Assembly: GCF_000208865.1 (NCBI RefSeq)
Contig: NC_018390.1
Span: forward strand, 3,490,270-3,554,269
Source of the DNA: Neospora caninum Liverpool
Lineage: Eukaryota; Apicomplexa; Conoidasida; Eucoccidiorida; Sarcocystidae
Direction: 5' to 3'
Length of the DNA: 64,000 nt
Shown here: positions 1 through 10,800 of the stretch, piece after piece
Position numbering within the stretch: position 1 is the stretch's first letter
Layout of the letters: every line of letters starts with the position of its first letter
Notes under the pieces: generated by a model
What the model was told of the DNA's origin: nothing
Seen by the model: the letters and a program-made list of their open reading frames with translations, nothing else
Database searches by the model: none
Translations under genes and position numbers: made by a program

Positions 1-839
1 CTGTTTCATGTGTGCCCCACCATCGCCAAATAACGTTACCCCACAACTCTATTCAGGCGCAAGCCTATAGTCCGCGTGAGCGGCAAGCAACATTCCACCG
101 GGATATTTAGGCATTGGCATCACTATAACTGTGTTCTGCTAGCTATAACCTATCTAGCCTCTTCGTGGATGTGCCCATACAACAGCAAATTTACCGCCGC
201 ACGCCAAGTCACTGTGGGCGGCTGCTACCGCGAGAACACGTGCGACGGTTGGCTCGAAAGTTCTCGCAGGACTCGGCCACACGTTTCCAGGCAAACATTT
301 TTTAGCGTCGAGTTCAAGCCTGGAGAGAGCGGGTGGCTAGAACTTTCGGGATCATGTGTCTAGTGAGAATGCCGTCGTCCCTTTCCGCGTTTCCGCTCGG
401 CAGTCGATTCCGCTCGGCAGTCGATTCCGCTCGGCGTCGTTTCTGCTCAGCGTCGCAAATAGCTTTTTCTGCTATTACCTATAACCACCCGCGTCGCGAA
501 GTGGCAAGGCACGCTGCGTATCCCCACATGGAGTGTACTAGTAACTTCCCAGCATTTTGAACCCAGAAGCGCTGAAATTGCCTTTTGCGATTTCACAAGC
601 TTCAACTCTGTACGAGGAAAAGTTGTTTGTTCCGGGTCCTGGGTACCAGTAGACGGAACCTGTGTGACGGCCAAGAAGAGTCTTTTCTCGTACAAATTCG
701 TATCGAAAGGTTTGCCCGTGACAGAGCCGAGGCGTGGTTCAGGAGGACACGCCGAGAGAGGGCTCTCCTCAATCTTTGGTGGCCTTTCACGGCCAGCGTT
801 ACTTCTTCGTAAGACAGGAATTGTGGATACGGGGGCAAA
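1..839. promoter_or_regulatory. 5' flank of the GRA25-like gene
   Basis: No credible coding region lies here; the short open frames overlap on both strands and resemble nothing. The segment is of mixed composition without AT microsatellites. It holds a small 17-bp tandem repeat at 391-441. It should contain the promoter and 5' UTR of the gene starting at 840. I could not identify a specific promoter element with confidence. Confidence 0.4.
391..441. repeat. 17-bp tandem repeat, about 3 copies
   Basis: Two exact copies of TTCCGCTCGGCAGTCGA (391-407 and 408-424) are followed by a third that diverges after nine bases. The repeat lies about 400 bp upstream of the start codon at 840, so it falls in the promoter or 5' UTR. 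Any function is unknown. Confidence 0.8.
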
Positions 840-1844
840 ATGAAACGGTCCTCAGTATGCGTTCTAGTGCTACTGTTTGAGTTAGTCAAGGGGGGCTGTA
901 ACCCCCTCATCCCAGGCAGCCTACCTGCTTGCCAGGTAACAGAAGGAGCGATCCTCCGTCGCATTCGGGAGTTCTTCAAACCGAAACTGAAAATGGAGGA
1001 CTCGTCTGATGAATCCTTCTCCGAGCGGGATGAGGACGACAATGCAGATGAGGTATCACGCAGCAACCACAACTATGGTAGGACGACTAGCACTACGACG
1101 ACAACTACGACGACAACAACGACGACAACTACGACGACAACTACGACGAAAGACCCGGGGGTATGGGAAGAAGAAGAAGACTCCATGTCAGTTCCATATA
1201 CGCCTCTGCCGCCTCTTCGGGGTATGGGGACATTGGGACTGGCGATATTCTTTAGTCTTGTTTTCAGTTTGAAAAAAATCCCGTTAGCCGTGGGGGGGTT
1301 GGGTGTGTTGCAGTATATTGACTCCGTGTTTGAACGAATGCAGGCGAGAGCAGCTATGCAGGATGCTTACAAGCGCTTCGAGTCTCGGCGTCAGATTGTG
1401 CGTGCTAGACGCAGGCGACGGTGGATACAGACTTTCTACTCCTTGCGAGCTCAGGAGCAAGACCGCCTGCAAAACCAACAAGTGGATGAGAAGGCAGACC
1501 CAGCAACCGCGCCGGCGAGTGCCTCCACACAGGCTGGAGACGAAACAGTGCCAGCAACAGACGGTACGCCATCGCCCGCCACGAATCCGGAACCGGCCGT
1601 AACAAGAGGGGAAGTGGACGTAGAGAGCGCAGCAGTTTCTTCACGACTGCCTCAAATGGCCAAGCAAGGTAGAGACCAACTTGCCGACGTTCCTCAGGCT
1701 GCGAAGGCCGAAAAACAGCTACACCGAAGCGGATCCGATACCGTCAGGGCCCCTGTTCCCGAAGCCGGAGACGCTTCAATGCCAGCCAGCCCGCCTCGCG
1801 AACCTCGACGAGAAAAGAAGAATCTTCAACAAACTCGTCGTTAA
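840..1844 (+). CDS. GRA25: Secreted dense-granule-type protein, probable GRA25
   Basis: This is an intronless 334-aa protein. The start ATG sits in an A-rich context (GGCAAAATGA). Residues 1-19 form a short signal peptide with a hydrophobic core after MKRSS. An acidic Ser/Glu/Asp segment follows (about 52-72), then a threonine run at about 82-103. A hydrophobic stretch at about 128-160 could span a membrane, and a very basic patch (RARRRRRW) lies near 188-195. The rest is an Ala/Pro/Glu-rich, probably disordered tail. This layout fits coccidian dense-granule proteins, which are secreted into the parasitophorous vacuole. The GRA25 name rests on layout plus remembered T. gondii synteny with the V-ATPase a gene downstream, not on alignment. 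GRA25 has been described as a strain-polymorphic effector acting on host macrophages. Alternative: another lineage-specific secreted protein. Confidence 0.62.
   Translation: MKRSSVCVLVLLFELVKGGCNPLIPGSLPACQVTEGAILRRIREFFKPKLKMEDSSDESFSERDEDDNADEVSRSNHNYGRTTSTTTTTTTTTTTTTTTTTTTKDPGVWEEEEDSMSVPYTPLPPLRGMGTLGLAIFFSLVFSLKKIPLAVGGLGVLQYIDSVFERMQARAAMQDAYKRFESRRQIVRARRRRRWIQTFYSLRAQEQDRLQNQQVDEKADPATAPASASTQAGDETVPATDGTPSPATNPEPAVTRGEVDVESAAVSSRLPQMAKQGRDQLADVPQAAKAEKQLHRSGSDTVRAPVPEAGDASMPASPPREPRREKKNLQQTRR
1084..1152 (+). repeat. ACN trinucleotide / 12-bp repeat encoding the Thr run
   Basis: Threonine codons ACG, ACA and ACT recur, partly as a 12-bp unit (ACGACGACAACT), inside the GRA25-like gene. 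The repeat is in frame and encodes about 22 threonines. Mixed codons show the run has been kept at protein level or has diverged since expansion. It is a likely site of length variation and of O-linked glycosylation in the secretory pathway (inference). Confidence 0.85.
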
Positions 1845-2548
1845 GAGTGAAGGCTACAAAGCCGCAGGGGCATCCACAAACTCTGAGTACGGAGAGCAGG
1901 ACCGGGGATCCAGACGGAGCTCCGCACAACCTGCTGCGTCAAAGGGTTTGAACCTGTGGAAATCGCAACGTGTGAGTTCCACCAAGCAGCAGGGGAAAGC
2001 AGAGAAGTGAATCTGAAATGATGCCCCTCTGTGCTGCCCCGTGGCGGGATGCACTGTATCTGAGGGAAAGAGATGAGGGAGTAAAAGTTAAGCAAGGTGG
2101 CCTGGATATGCTGGGACCAACGGCGCAAATCAGGAGAACCGCCTCAGAGGAGACTCGAGATTGCACGAAGGTTTCGAGGCTGTCTGTGATCTATGCACGG
2201 CAGAGTTCCAACCATCACCGAGGCCACTGCTCAAGTGTATTGTCTATTTTGCGTAGCCCGGCGACATCTGTTTGCCTTAGTCTCGTTTCCAGATCGCCAC
2301 GGTTGAGATTTTGGCAAACGATTCGGTCGCCAGTAGATCCGAATTCTGTAGCGGCGCTCATGTCGCCCCTGTGGGAAGCTGGCACAGCAAGATGCCCCTG
2401 TAGAACGCAAGCGACAAGCTGTTGAAACCGTTTCATGTGTGGTACAATTGAGTCGGTTACCTGCCGCATAGAAAGTGCAGCGTTAGCGGTACTCGCATAG
2501 TGACAATGTTCCGTACAGAGTGCGTCTCTACTGGAGGGGAGGAACTCC

Positions 2549-2565
2549 GGGGGGGGGGGGGGGGG
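2549..2565 (+). repeat. Poly-G run of 17
   Basis: Seventeen consecutive G residues stand in non-coding DNA. Shorter G runs occur at 34257-34267 (11 G, in a DegP2 intron) and 61496-61510 (15 G, in an NCR1 intron). Such runs are prone to length error in sequencing. Confidence 0.95.
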
Positions 2566-5465
2566 TAGAATCCCTTTCTGACAGTGTTCAGGACGCGCTG
2601 CGGCGGGTGAAGAATGCTCTCACGATCCGCCTGGGTCTATTTTCTCGTGACCCCGTGAGAACGCGTTTTCGCAAGTCCAGGTTCCCAGATGAAGGTTACC
2701 TCAGATACGTGTTGCGTCGGTATCTGTGCGTGGACGCGTATGCATTGCACCCGGCTCCTGACTTTCGAGATTTGACACGCGTAAGCAGAAATTTTGCGTC
2801 TTTTACTGCACGGCTTTGCCGAGCTCGAGGCGCCCCGTGGATTGCTGGCGAACTCGCCCGCCGATCTGGTTCCTGGCGTTTTTGTGAAGGAGCTTTTTTT
2901 CCTCCACCGGCCAAGCTGCCAGCAAGAGGACCGAGGGCGATACGCGTTGCAGAACCCGTTCCGCTAAACTGGCGTTTTGTGTTGGAGTGGCTCATCAAGC
3001 CGTCGAGACTGCCATCGCGAGGAACAGACACGGGACAACGCCGTTTGCTTCTTCCTTGGCGAGACCGTGTATTTGATCGCGCATCTACTGGGTTGGCCTG
3101 CCAAGGAAGAAATGTGGAAAAGCGGGCGGCGAAACCGACGTCCGTTACTGATTGCAAGTCTTCCGCAAGTCCTGTGAACAAATAAGGCTGCACCGTTTCA
3201 TTCCGCCGTTTTTGAAAAGTCGCAACCAGAAACACCCGCGAACACTTGGGAGCGCTGCACTGGCTGCTGGAGACTAGGATCCGTCGTGTCACTCTGCGGC
3301 GGATATACCCTCCTGGGTGGTGAGAATCCGTTTAGCTGGCTCAAGATATTCTGTTTACAAGCTGATCCTTTTTCCCCAGGTTCAAACCAGACAGCCTGCG
3401 GGGGAGCAAGCAAGGCGGAACAGAGACGCCCGTTACGCTCAGACTTAGTGATTTAGAGGCGAGCGGCTCTCAAAGAGATATCCGTCTCTCTCGCATTTTC
3501 CTGTGATGCACCGCTCAAGGGCTGTACAACCAGCTGCCACGCACAGGAAACGGGATGCGACTGGAGCGTGCATTCCACTTCATAAGGCGTGTCGCTCCAG
3601 TTAGGCAGCAGCCTTCCAACGACTCGTGGACTGTTGTCCAGGGAAGTGTGTATACGCGACACACAGTCTCCTTGCAGTGTGAGAGCAAAAAAGAGCCTCC
3701 TCTCCCAAGCGCTCGACCCCCGCCACAGCGGTTCGTTTTCGCACACTGACGGCCACGGCACCCGGAGTCTAGACACAGCCATTCGCCACGCAATGCACCA
3801 CTCCGAGTGTATCCATGGACAGAGAAGTACATGGTCCTTTCTTCCCGTGTCTGCTCTTAGGCAAGAAACTGGAACCCCACAGCCGCGCGATTCATCCTCT
3901 GCTGCCACTACCTCTCTCAGGCGTCTGTTGCTCCACTTTCCCTCCCACAGTTTCAGCTCGTGGGTTTCTCTTCTTTCCGCTATATCTCCACAGCCGCGCG
4001 TTTCGTGTCTCTCGCGGGTGTCTCTTCTCCGCCCGCGATCCCCGCCGGGAGCCTTCCCCTCTCCCTCCTAGCTTCACTCCCCTCCCTGTGCCGCAGCCGC
4101 TTCACCTGCGCTGCCTGCTTTCTTCTCCCGCAAACGCGGAGACCGTGCAGAAGCAAAAACTCTTCCCGCACCTTCGCCTCGTCCCGAAACTTGAACGGAA
4201 GGCGTCGGCACCCCGTCCTCGCGCGCGTCGTGACCGTCGCCTCCATCCTCCACGGCCTCCTCGGCCGCACGCTGCTTAGACTTTCTCAGGAACTCAGAGA
4301 GAGACCACGCGGTCTGAAACTTTCTGCTGGCAACGCAGAAGCTGCATAGTGCTCTTCTCTCCCTGACAACCCTCGAGGCGGAAACCGTGGCGGTAACACT
4401 GGAAGAAGGCGTCTCCGTACGCGCCGCACTCGCGGGTCATTCTGAAAAAACAACACTCTCACAGGATAGGACTCTGCTCCCCCTAGATCCACCTTCGTTT
4501 TCTCTCTGTATGTGTCTTCTCTCCCTGGGACACACACACACTGCCTCTCTCTCGTTTGTCTCTTTCTGTCCCTCTCTCGGGTACGGACAACAGCCACATA
4601 GAAGAGAGTCAGCCGCGCTGTAGGCTCATCTTCACACGCGCGTGTGAAATGTGCTGGCCAGCCCGCGGAGAGCGCAGACTCTCGAGAGACCGAGGATGCG
4701 CGACGAGAAGCCTTCAATTCGACACCCACCGACTGCTCGTGCCAGGCAGTTTCACTTGAAAACGAACTCGGAAACGGTTGCTTACACATCAGCAGCCGCC
4801 TGGAGGGCGCGTTGCCGAGCGCTGTGGCAGTCAGCCTCCCAGCGTTGCGGCCCCGCCACTCGGGCACATTGCTCCAAATCGTGGAAACTCGACCGGGCTT
4901 CGAAGACGCTCTGTGAGGAAAAAAAGGACAGGCCGACAAGAGACCATTCAAGGGAAGTCGCCAGAACGCGAACTATCGGGTGAGAAAGAGAGACTAGGGG
5001 GAGAACAATGAAGAGATCCCGGAACGGCGGGGCAGAAGACAGCGACAAGGTAGCCACCAGAGACAAGGGGCTGTCGAGAGATTGGGCGTCCCAGAGCGAG
5101 GGAAGACGAGACACGAGATGAAAGGAGTCCCAATCGGTTCGTTCGCCGGTGAAGAAACTCCCGCTTCTCCACCCGGTGAACAAGTATCAGCGTTGCATTT
5201 CCCTCTGTGAAGAAGTGCTCTGGACAGTGCGCATGCGTTTGACGGCGCATCGCGCTGTCGGGGGTCTAGCCATTTTCACACAGAAACAGAGACTGCCCCT
5301 TGTTTTTGACGTCTCTGCTTTCCAAGGCGCACACGCAAACAGAAACAACCTGCGTCTCTCCACATACGTCTCCGTGGAACGAGGGCGAGGAGACGGCAGT
5401 GTGTACACGCAACCACTCAAAGAGAGGCGTCATCTGCGCCCGTCTCCGCTAGCTATATCGATGAA

Positions 5466-5503
<38 letters not shown>

Positions 5504-5525
5504 GTATGTATATGTATGTATGTAT
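5466..5525. repeat. AT / ATGT microsatellite
   Basis: Alternating TA with interspersed TGTA steps, about 60 bp. It lies in the spacer upstream of the V-ATPase a gene. Confidence 0.9.
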
Positions 5526-7801
5526 CTGCGCACTTTTGTGGTAAGGGAAAGAAAGCATGCAAGCAGCCACCACCATAGCTCCACAGCTCTTCCGGTGGAC
5601 CATTTTTCCGGAAAGAGAACAAATACACACACAAATACCTATCATATGCATGTGCACATTTTTATATTCATTCACATACATATAGGATAAATATATATGT
5701 ACCCTTGTGTACGGAAAGTCTGCATACATACATATATATAGAGAGGGAGAGAGAGAGAGGAGGGCTGCATGATTCCTGACAGGTTTGTGGGTGTGGTGGG
5801 AAGCATCGCTGAGCCTCGTTCTGGCCTGACAGTCAGCGCCAAATAGCAGAGGGAGGATCCCTTTTTTCGACGAGAAAAACTTACAGCCATGGTTGTGAGA
5901 GCGACAGAGGAGAGAGAAGCCGAGACGATGGACCCAGCGAACCTGGTGTGGCAGGTCGGGAAAAAATCAGTACCGACAAATTGCTCCGAAAAGAGATTAA
6001 AAGGAGAAGAGCGCACAGAAAAGAGAGACAACCGCCTTGAAAAATCAGACAGCAGAAGTTTGGCGAGAAGGGGGGACAGGCGTCGCGATGCGCGACTTAC
6101 TCTGGACGCGTACGAGAAGAGAACGCGATTTTTGAGAAGGGGGAAAGCGCAAAGAGTTCTGTCCGGGGGAAGAAACAGGCACGTTTGGGAAGAGCCGAGA
6201 GAAGAGAGAACAAACACCGGAGCGCGATTCTGCCTATGTTCGATTCGTTTTCTTTCTTCCTTGGCTTTCGTGTGCCGGACCGGGAGGAGCGAATCTGGCG
6301 CTCAGGCAACCGGAGGGCGATTTTCCCGCGACTCGCGTTGCCACCCTTGACATCACAGACAAGAAAAGAAACCTTTTCTCTGTTGTTCTGCAAATTTTCT
6401 TCGTCTGGCGCCTTCGCGCAGTCTGCATTCCTGAAACCCTCCCGCCGTCTCTCTCCGCACATGCGAAAATTGGGGTGTATGTACACGCGACGTCTTCGCG
6501 GGCACCAGACACCTGATCGTCGTTCCGGAGGAGACAGGTTTTTTTTCCGGGCTCTCTCCTCTCTCTTTGGGCGAACGCGCAGCCATCTAGCGGGTGTTGC
6601 TCTCTAAAGGTTCGCGTTCTCGTTGCGTGTCCACCGAGAGCGACGGTTTTCTCGACCAAAATCTCCAACCAGGAAAATCCCAACTCGTGCCAAGACACAT
6701 GCTTGAAGAGGAACGGGAGGCGAAAAAACAGCGGGACCGTTTGGAGAGCTTTCAGCGAAAAGCGCAGAAGAACATGTGACCCTCGCAGTTATCCGAGTCT
6801 GTACACCGTGAGCGGCGATTCGTCTGCTCTCTGCATGAATCTTTTCACCCCTCCAAGTCGCGTTCTTTCCCCCCTCCCTTTTCCCTGTTTCCGGGTCTGG
6901 TTTTTGTCGAGGCGCGAGAAACAGGCACGGTGCGGAAACCTGGTCTGGGGCCAGAGAAAAGCGGAGGTCTCCGGCGGCTGACCCGGTCCTCTTTTTTCTC
7001 AGTCGGCTCGCGAATAAGAAATTCACATCCTTTTTCTCTCCCCGAAGATAGTCCCTGCCGTCTCTCCTCCTGTGACAAACCAAGCAGAAAAGGGCGAGAG
7101 TGCCGCGGTGTACACCAATGCATACCCTCAAAAATATATACAGATATACATGTATGAATCTGCGGAGCCGTGCCCATCATAAATTCGAGTTGCAGAGTTC
7201 ACGCATATATTTATATATGTAGGGACGTGTAAATAGGCGTATTTGTAAGTTTCTGTGAGGAACTGCAAGTACATCTGTACATTTTGTGTGCTGATGTGAA
7301 TAGTGAAACATTCAGCTATGTAGGTCGTCTTGTGGGAGGTATGAAGCCCGTACGGAGGGGTTTCTCTCCACCGAGATGGATCCTGGTCGGGTAGGCATCC
7401 TGTCCTCTGTTCTTTATCATTTTCTGCCTCTCGCTCGTTTCTCGTGTTTGCCTGGGATGTTTGTCTCCTTCCATGAAACAAAAGGCTCCTCGGACACAGC
7501 GTTCGGCCCCGCTCTCTCTGGTTTCTCACGTTCCTCCGCAGCAGTTCCAATCGGCACAGGGTGACTGTCTTCTTACGTACTTGTCTTTCTTTTCCTCTCC
7601 TCTTCCGTCTTCATTTTCCGGTTCCTTGGAATTTCCCTCTCCTTTCTCGTCTAGTTTCTCACCCTATTCCATCTGGGCCCCGATCCGTTGTTTCCCCGGT
7701 TTCCCCCCTCTCTTCCTTTTCCTCTTCTCGACACTCCCTCCTGTCCCTCCTGCTGTTCCTCCTTCGCCTGTTCCTGTCCTCCTCTCTCCCAGTTTGCCAC
7801 C

Positions 7802-10800
7802 ATGGGGATTTTTCGCTCCGAGGTGAGTTCGCAGGTGGATCGACACCAGCAGATCGGCACTGCGAATCATTTGTTAGAGAAAAGACAGGAGGAAGAGATG
7901 CGTCGGTTTTCCTTCATAGCAGATACGCGACATCACTGCGAAATATCCATGCTGTCCCCCACACGGCCCCGATCTATATGCATCAGACTCGCCTTTCTCC
8001 TCTATTCGTCACATATATACACCACTTTTGCGCACACCCTTTTGCATATACTTCATATAGGTGCACATATCCACAATACCCCACGTCTATCGATATGTGG
8101 ATATCCGTTTATCTCTTCCTGTCTCGCATGTTGCTCTTGCTGGCCCTCGATCTCCGCGTCTGCATCCAGTACTAACCCACCACTGCATTTCGAATTATAA
8201 AGTCTTGAATCGCCAGTGGGGCCTTTGAAGCGCGAACCTCAGATATGCTTGTCTTTTCACGTTTCTATCCATGCATAGCTGCAGACAGGGCTCTCCGTTT
8301 CTGCGCAACTCTGTCTGGCCATCTGCCTCTTTGCCTTTCCGCTGCGTCTCCGCTGTGCTCCCTTCTCCGCGCTCTCAGAGGCGGAAGCATGTGTGCCGCT
8401 TCTGCTTTGTCTGTTTCCCCCTTCGACATCAGGCGCATGCGTTTGCCGTCTCTCGAGCCTCTCCTGTCTCTGTGCTTCAGACCATGTGCCGAGGAACCCT
8501 CGTCCTGCCGAGCGAAGGCGCGCGCGACTTTCTCGACGCGATCGGCTCTCGAGTCCAAGTCCAATTTGTGGACGTAAGTCTACGCTTTTTTTAGCTTCGC
8601 CTCTTCCTTCTCTCTTTTCTCCTCTACAGTCTCCTCTTTCCTCCTTTCTCCTCTCCTCTTCCTTCTCTCTTTCCTCCTCTACATTCTCCTCTTCTCTTTC
8701 CTCCTTTCTCCTCTCCTCTTCCTTCTCTCTTTTCTCCTCTACAGTCTCCTCTTTCCTCCTCTGCCCTCTTCCTCCTTTCTTTTCTCCCCTCTTCCTTCTT
8801 TCTGCATCTCCTCCCCCTTTTATTCTGTCTCCAGGTTTTCCTCTGTGACCCTGTCCTCTTATTTTTTCGCCGTCGTCGCGCTTTTTCTCTTCGTCGGTCT
8901 AATCTTTTTTTCCTGCCGCCTCGCATGGACTTTCTTTTCTGTTCCCTTCCGCGTCGCAGATGAACGCGCAGTCCCTCAGCCGCCAGTACAAGCGCTACGT
9001 GCAGCGCCTGGAGGAGATGGAGAGAATTCTTCGCTTTTTGTTTTCGGAGATCGAGAAGCACACGTCGACAAAGTTGGAAGATCGCCTGGATCTCGACGCC
9101 TGCGATAGCGACGACTCGCTCTCGGACTGCGACATTGATTTCGCAGCCCCTTCGCGTCCCGCGCTACGCCCGTCGCCGACTCTTTCGGGCGCTCGCGAGA
9201 CGCGACTCGGCGACAGAGCGCTCGCCGAGGCAGCGCTCGAGGAGGGAGGACACTGGAGAACCTTCTCTCGCCGCGACCGTTCCCAGTCTCGAGAGAGAAG
9301 CGAGAGGCGAGAAGGCGAGCTCAGGCACTTTGCCTGCCGGGGGACCGGTGGCGGCTCTGCGTTCCAACTCGACAAAGTGGAAGAAGCTCTGAACAAGCTG
9401 TACACGCAGTTTGTTCGCTTCTCCCAAAACAACGAAGACTTGCTCCGACAAAGAAATGCAGCGGTAAGACAAGAAAGCCCGATGCGAAAGGTAGCGAGAG
9501 AAACGAGAAGGAAAGGTAGCGAGAGGAATGATAAGGAAAGGTAGCGAGAAGAATGAGACGGAAAGGTAGCGAGAAGAATGAGAAGGAAAGGTAGCGAGAA
9601 GAATGAGAAGGAAAGGTAGCGAGAGGAATGAGAACGAAAGGTAGCGACGGAAGGGGAAGTCAAAAGAGAAAACTGTTTCTGAGGGGACACAGATATCGCC
9701 GGGTTCCTTGTGGAAAAGGAAAACAGAGCATCTGGGTGCGGCAAAACGTCAGCTGGTCAATGCATTGCAACAGAACTGCATGCGTTACAGAAGCACGGGA
9801 TTCGCGCGAAAGGGAGGCTCTGTGGTCCAGAGAGAGCCGTGTCGAGAGTCACGAGGCGAAAAAACGGGGATGCAGAAAAAAGCGGAGACGGAAAATTCGA
9901 GCCGCGCGTCGGGGCCGACCGCCAATCCAGGCTGCAGCCGATTTACCTACCGGGAGACAGAGAAAGCTTTCTCTTTCCTGCACTACACACGCGTGAATGC
10001 ATATCTATCTATATGGGTCTGAACATATGGACATGCATGGATTTGTATGCATTTTTTACGTTTGTAAGCAAGTGTATACTTTCGTGCGTGGGCAGCGTGG
10101 TCTTTACAGGCGACGCTCGTGTGGAAAGTGAATTTTGCCTGTTTTCGCAGATTGAAGAAACCAGCCTTCTCCTCCTCGCTCGGCACCAACTCGCGCTCCC
10201 TGTCCACAGCGGCCGAGCAGCGAGACTCTCAGCTGCAGGGATTCTCGACGGGTGGGTGGTCCTTCTCTGTCTCTCTTGTCTCCTCCTGTCGTGTCTCTTT
10301 CTTTCTCTCTTTCCCCTTTCCTGTGTGTTCTGTCCTCTATGTGCGCCCTGCTCTTCTCCTTGTCTTTTGTCTGTGGTTTTCTGCTGTCTCGGCGTCTTTT
10401 CTGGCGCCGACCGACGCCCCAGCTGCCTCGGCTTCTCTGTGTCGCAGAGACTGTCGGTTTTTCCGCTTCAATTGTTTTCGCATTTCGCGAAAAAGACAAA
10501 GGATTTGGGCCTCAAACATGCGCGCGTGTGGTTTGTGCGTCTCGCGTGTTTTCATCCTCGCGATCTGCTCGGTCGGGCCGCCGCGGTCGATGTCGCCTTC
10601 TCGCGGATTCCCTCCCTCGTTTCTTCCTGTGAGCGCTCTCCACCTTTGCACCTTTCTGTCGGCAGAGCAGTTGTCGTCGCGAGTCTCCACGCGAGATTCT
10701 CTGCATGCGTCGCTTTGTCTCGTGTTCTCCCTCCTCCCGCAGATCTGCCCTCACCTCCGACCTTCGTCGGCCTTCCTCGCCGCTCTTCGAATCCACGGCC

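Larger units (their letters stand above)
1845..7801. other. Spacer between GRA25-like gene and V-ATPase a gene
   Basis: About 6 kb with no recognisable coding region. Many overlapping open frames exist on both strands (for example 2520-3185 plus and 2696-3292 minus), but none shows domains, consistent codon use or splice signals. The 17-G run is at 2549-2565 and AT repeats are at 5466-5525. From about 3.5 kb onward the DNA turns pyrimidine-rich, as in the introns further right. The segment must include the 3' UTR of the left gene and the promoter and 5' UTR of the V-ATPase gene. Confidence 0.5.

Noticed and set aside
2520..3292. Overlapping ORFs of 221 aa (+) and 198 aa (-)
   Set aside because: Neither has recognisable similarity, splice context or plausible composition. 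The plus ORF runs through the poly-G tract.
4286..4951. 221-aa minus-strand ORF upstream of the V-ATPase gene
   Set aside because: Low-complexity composition and overlap with equally long plus-strand frames; no homology.
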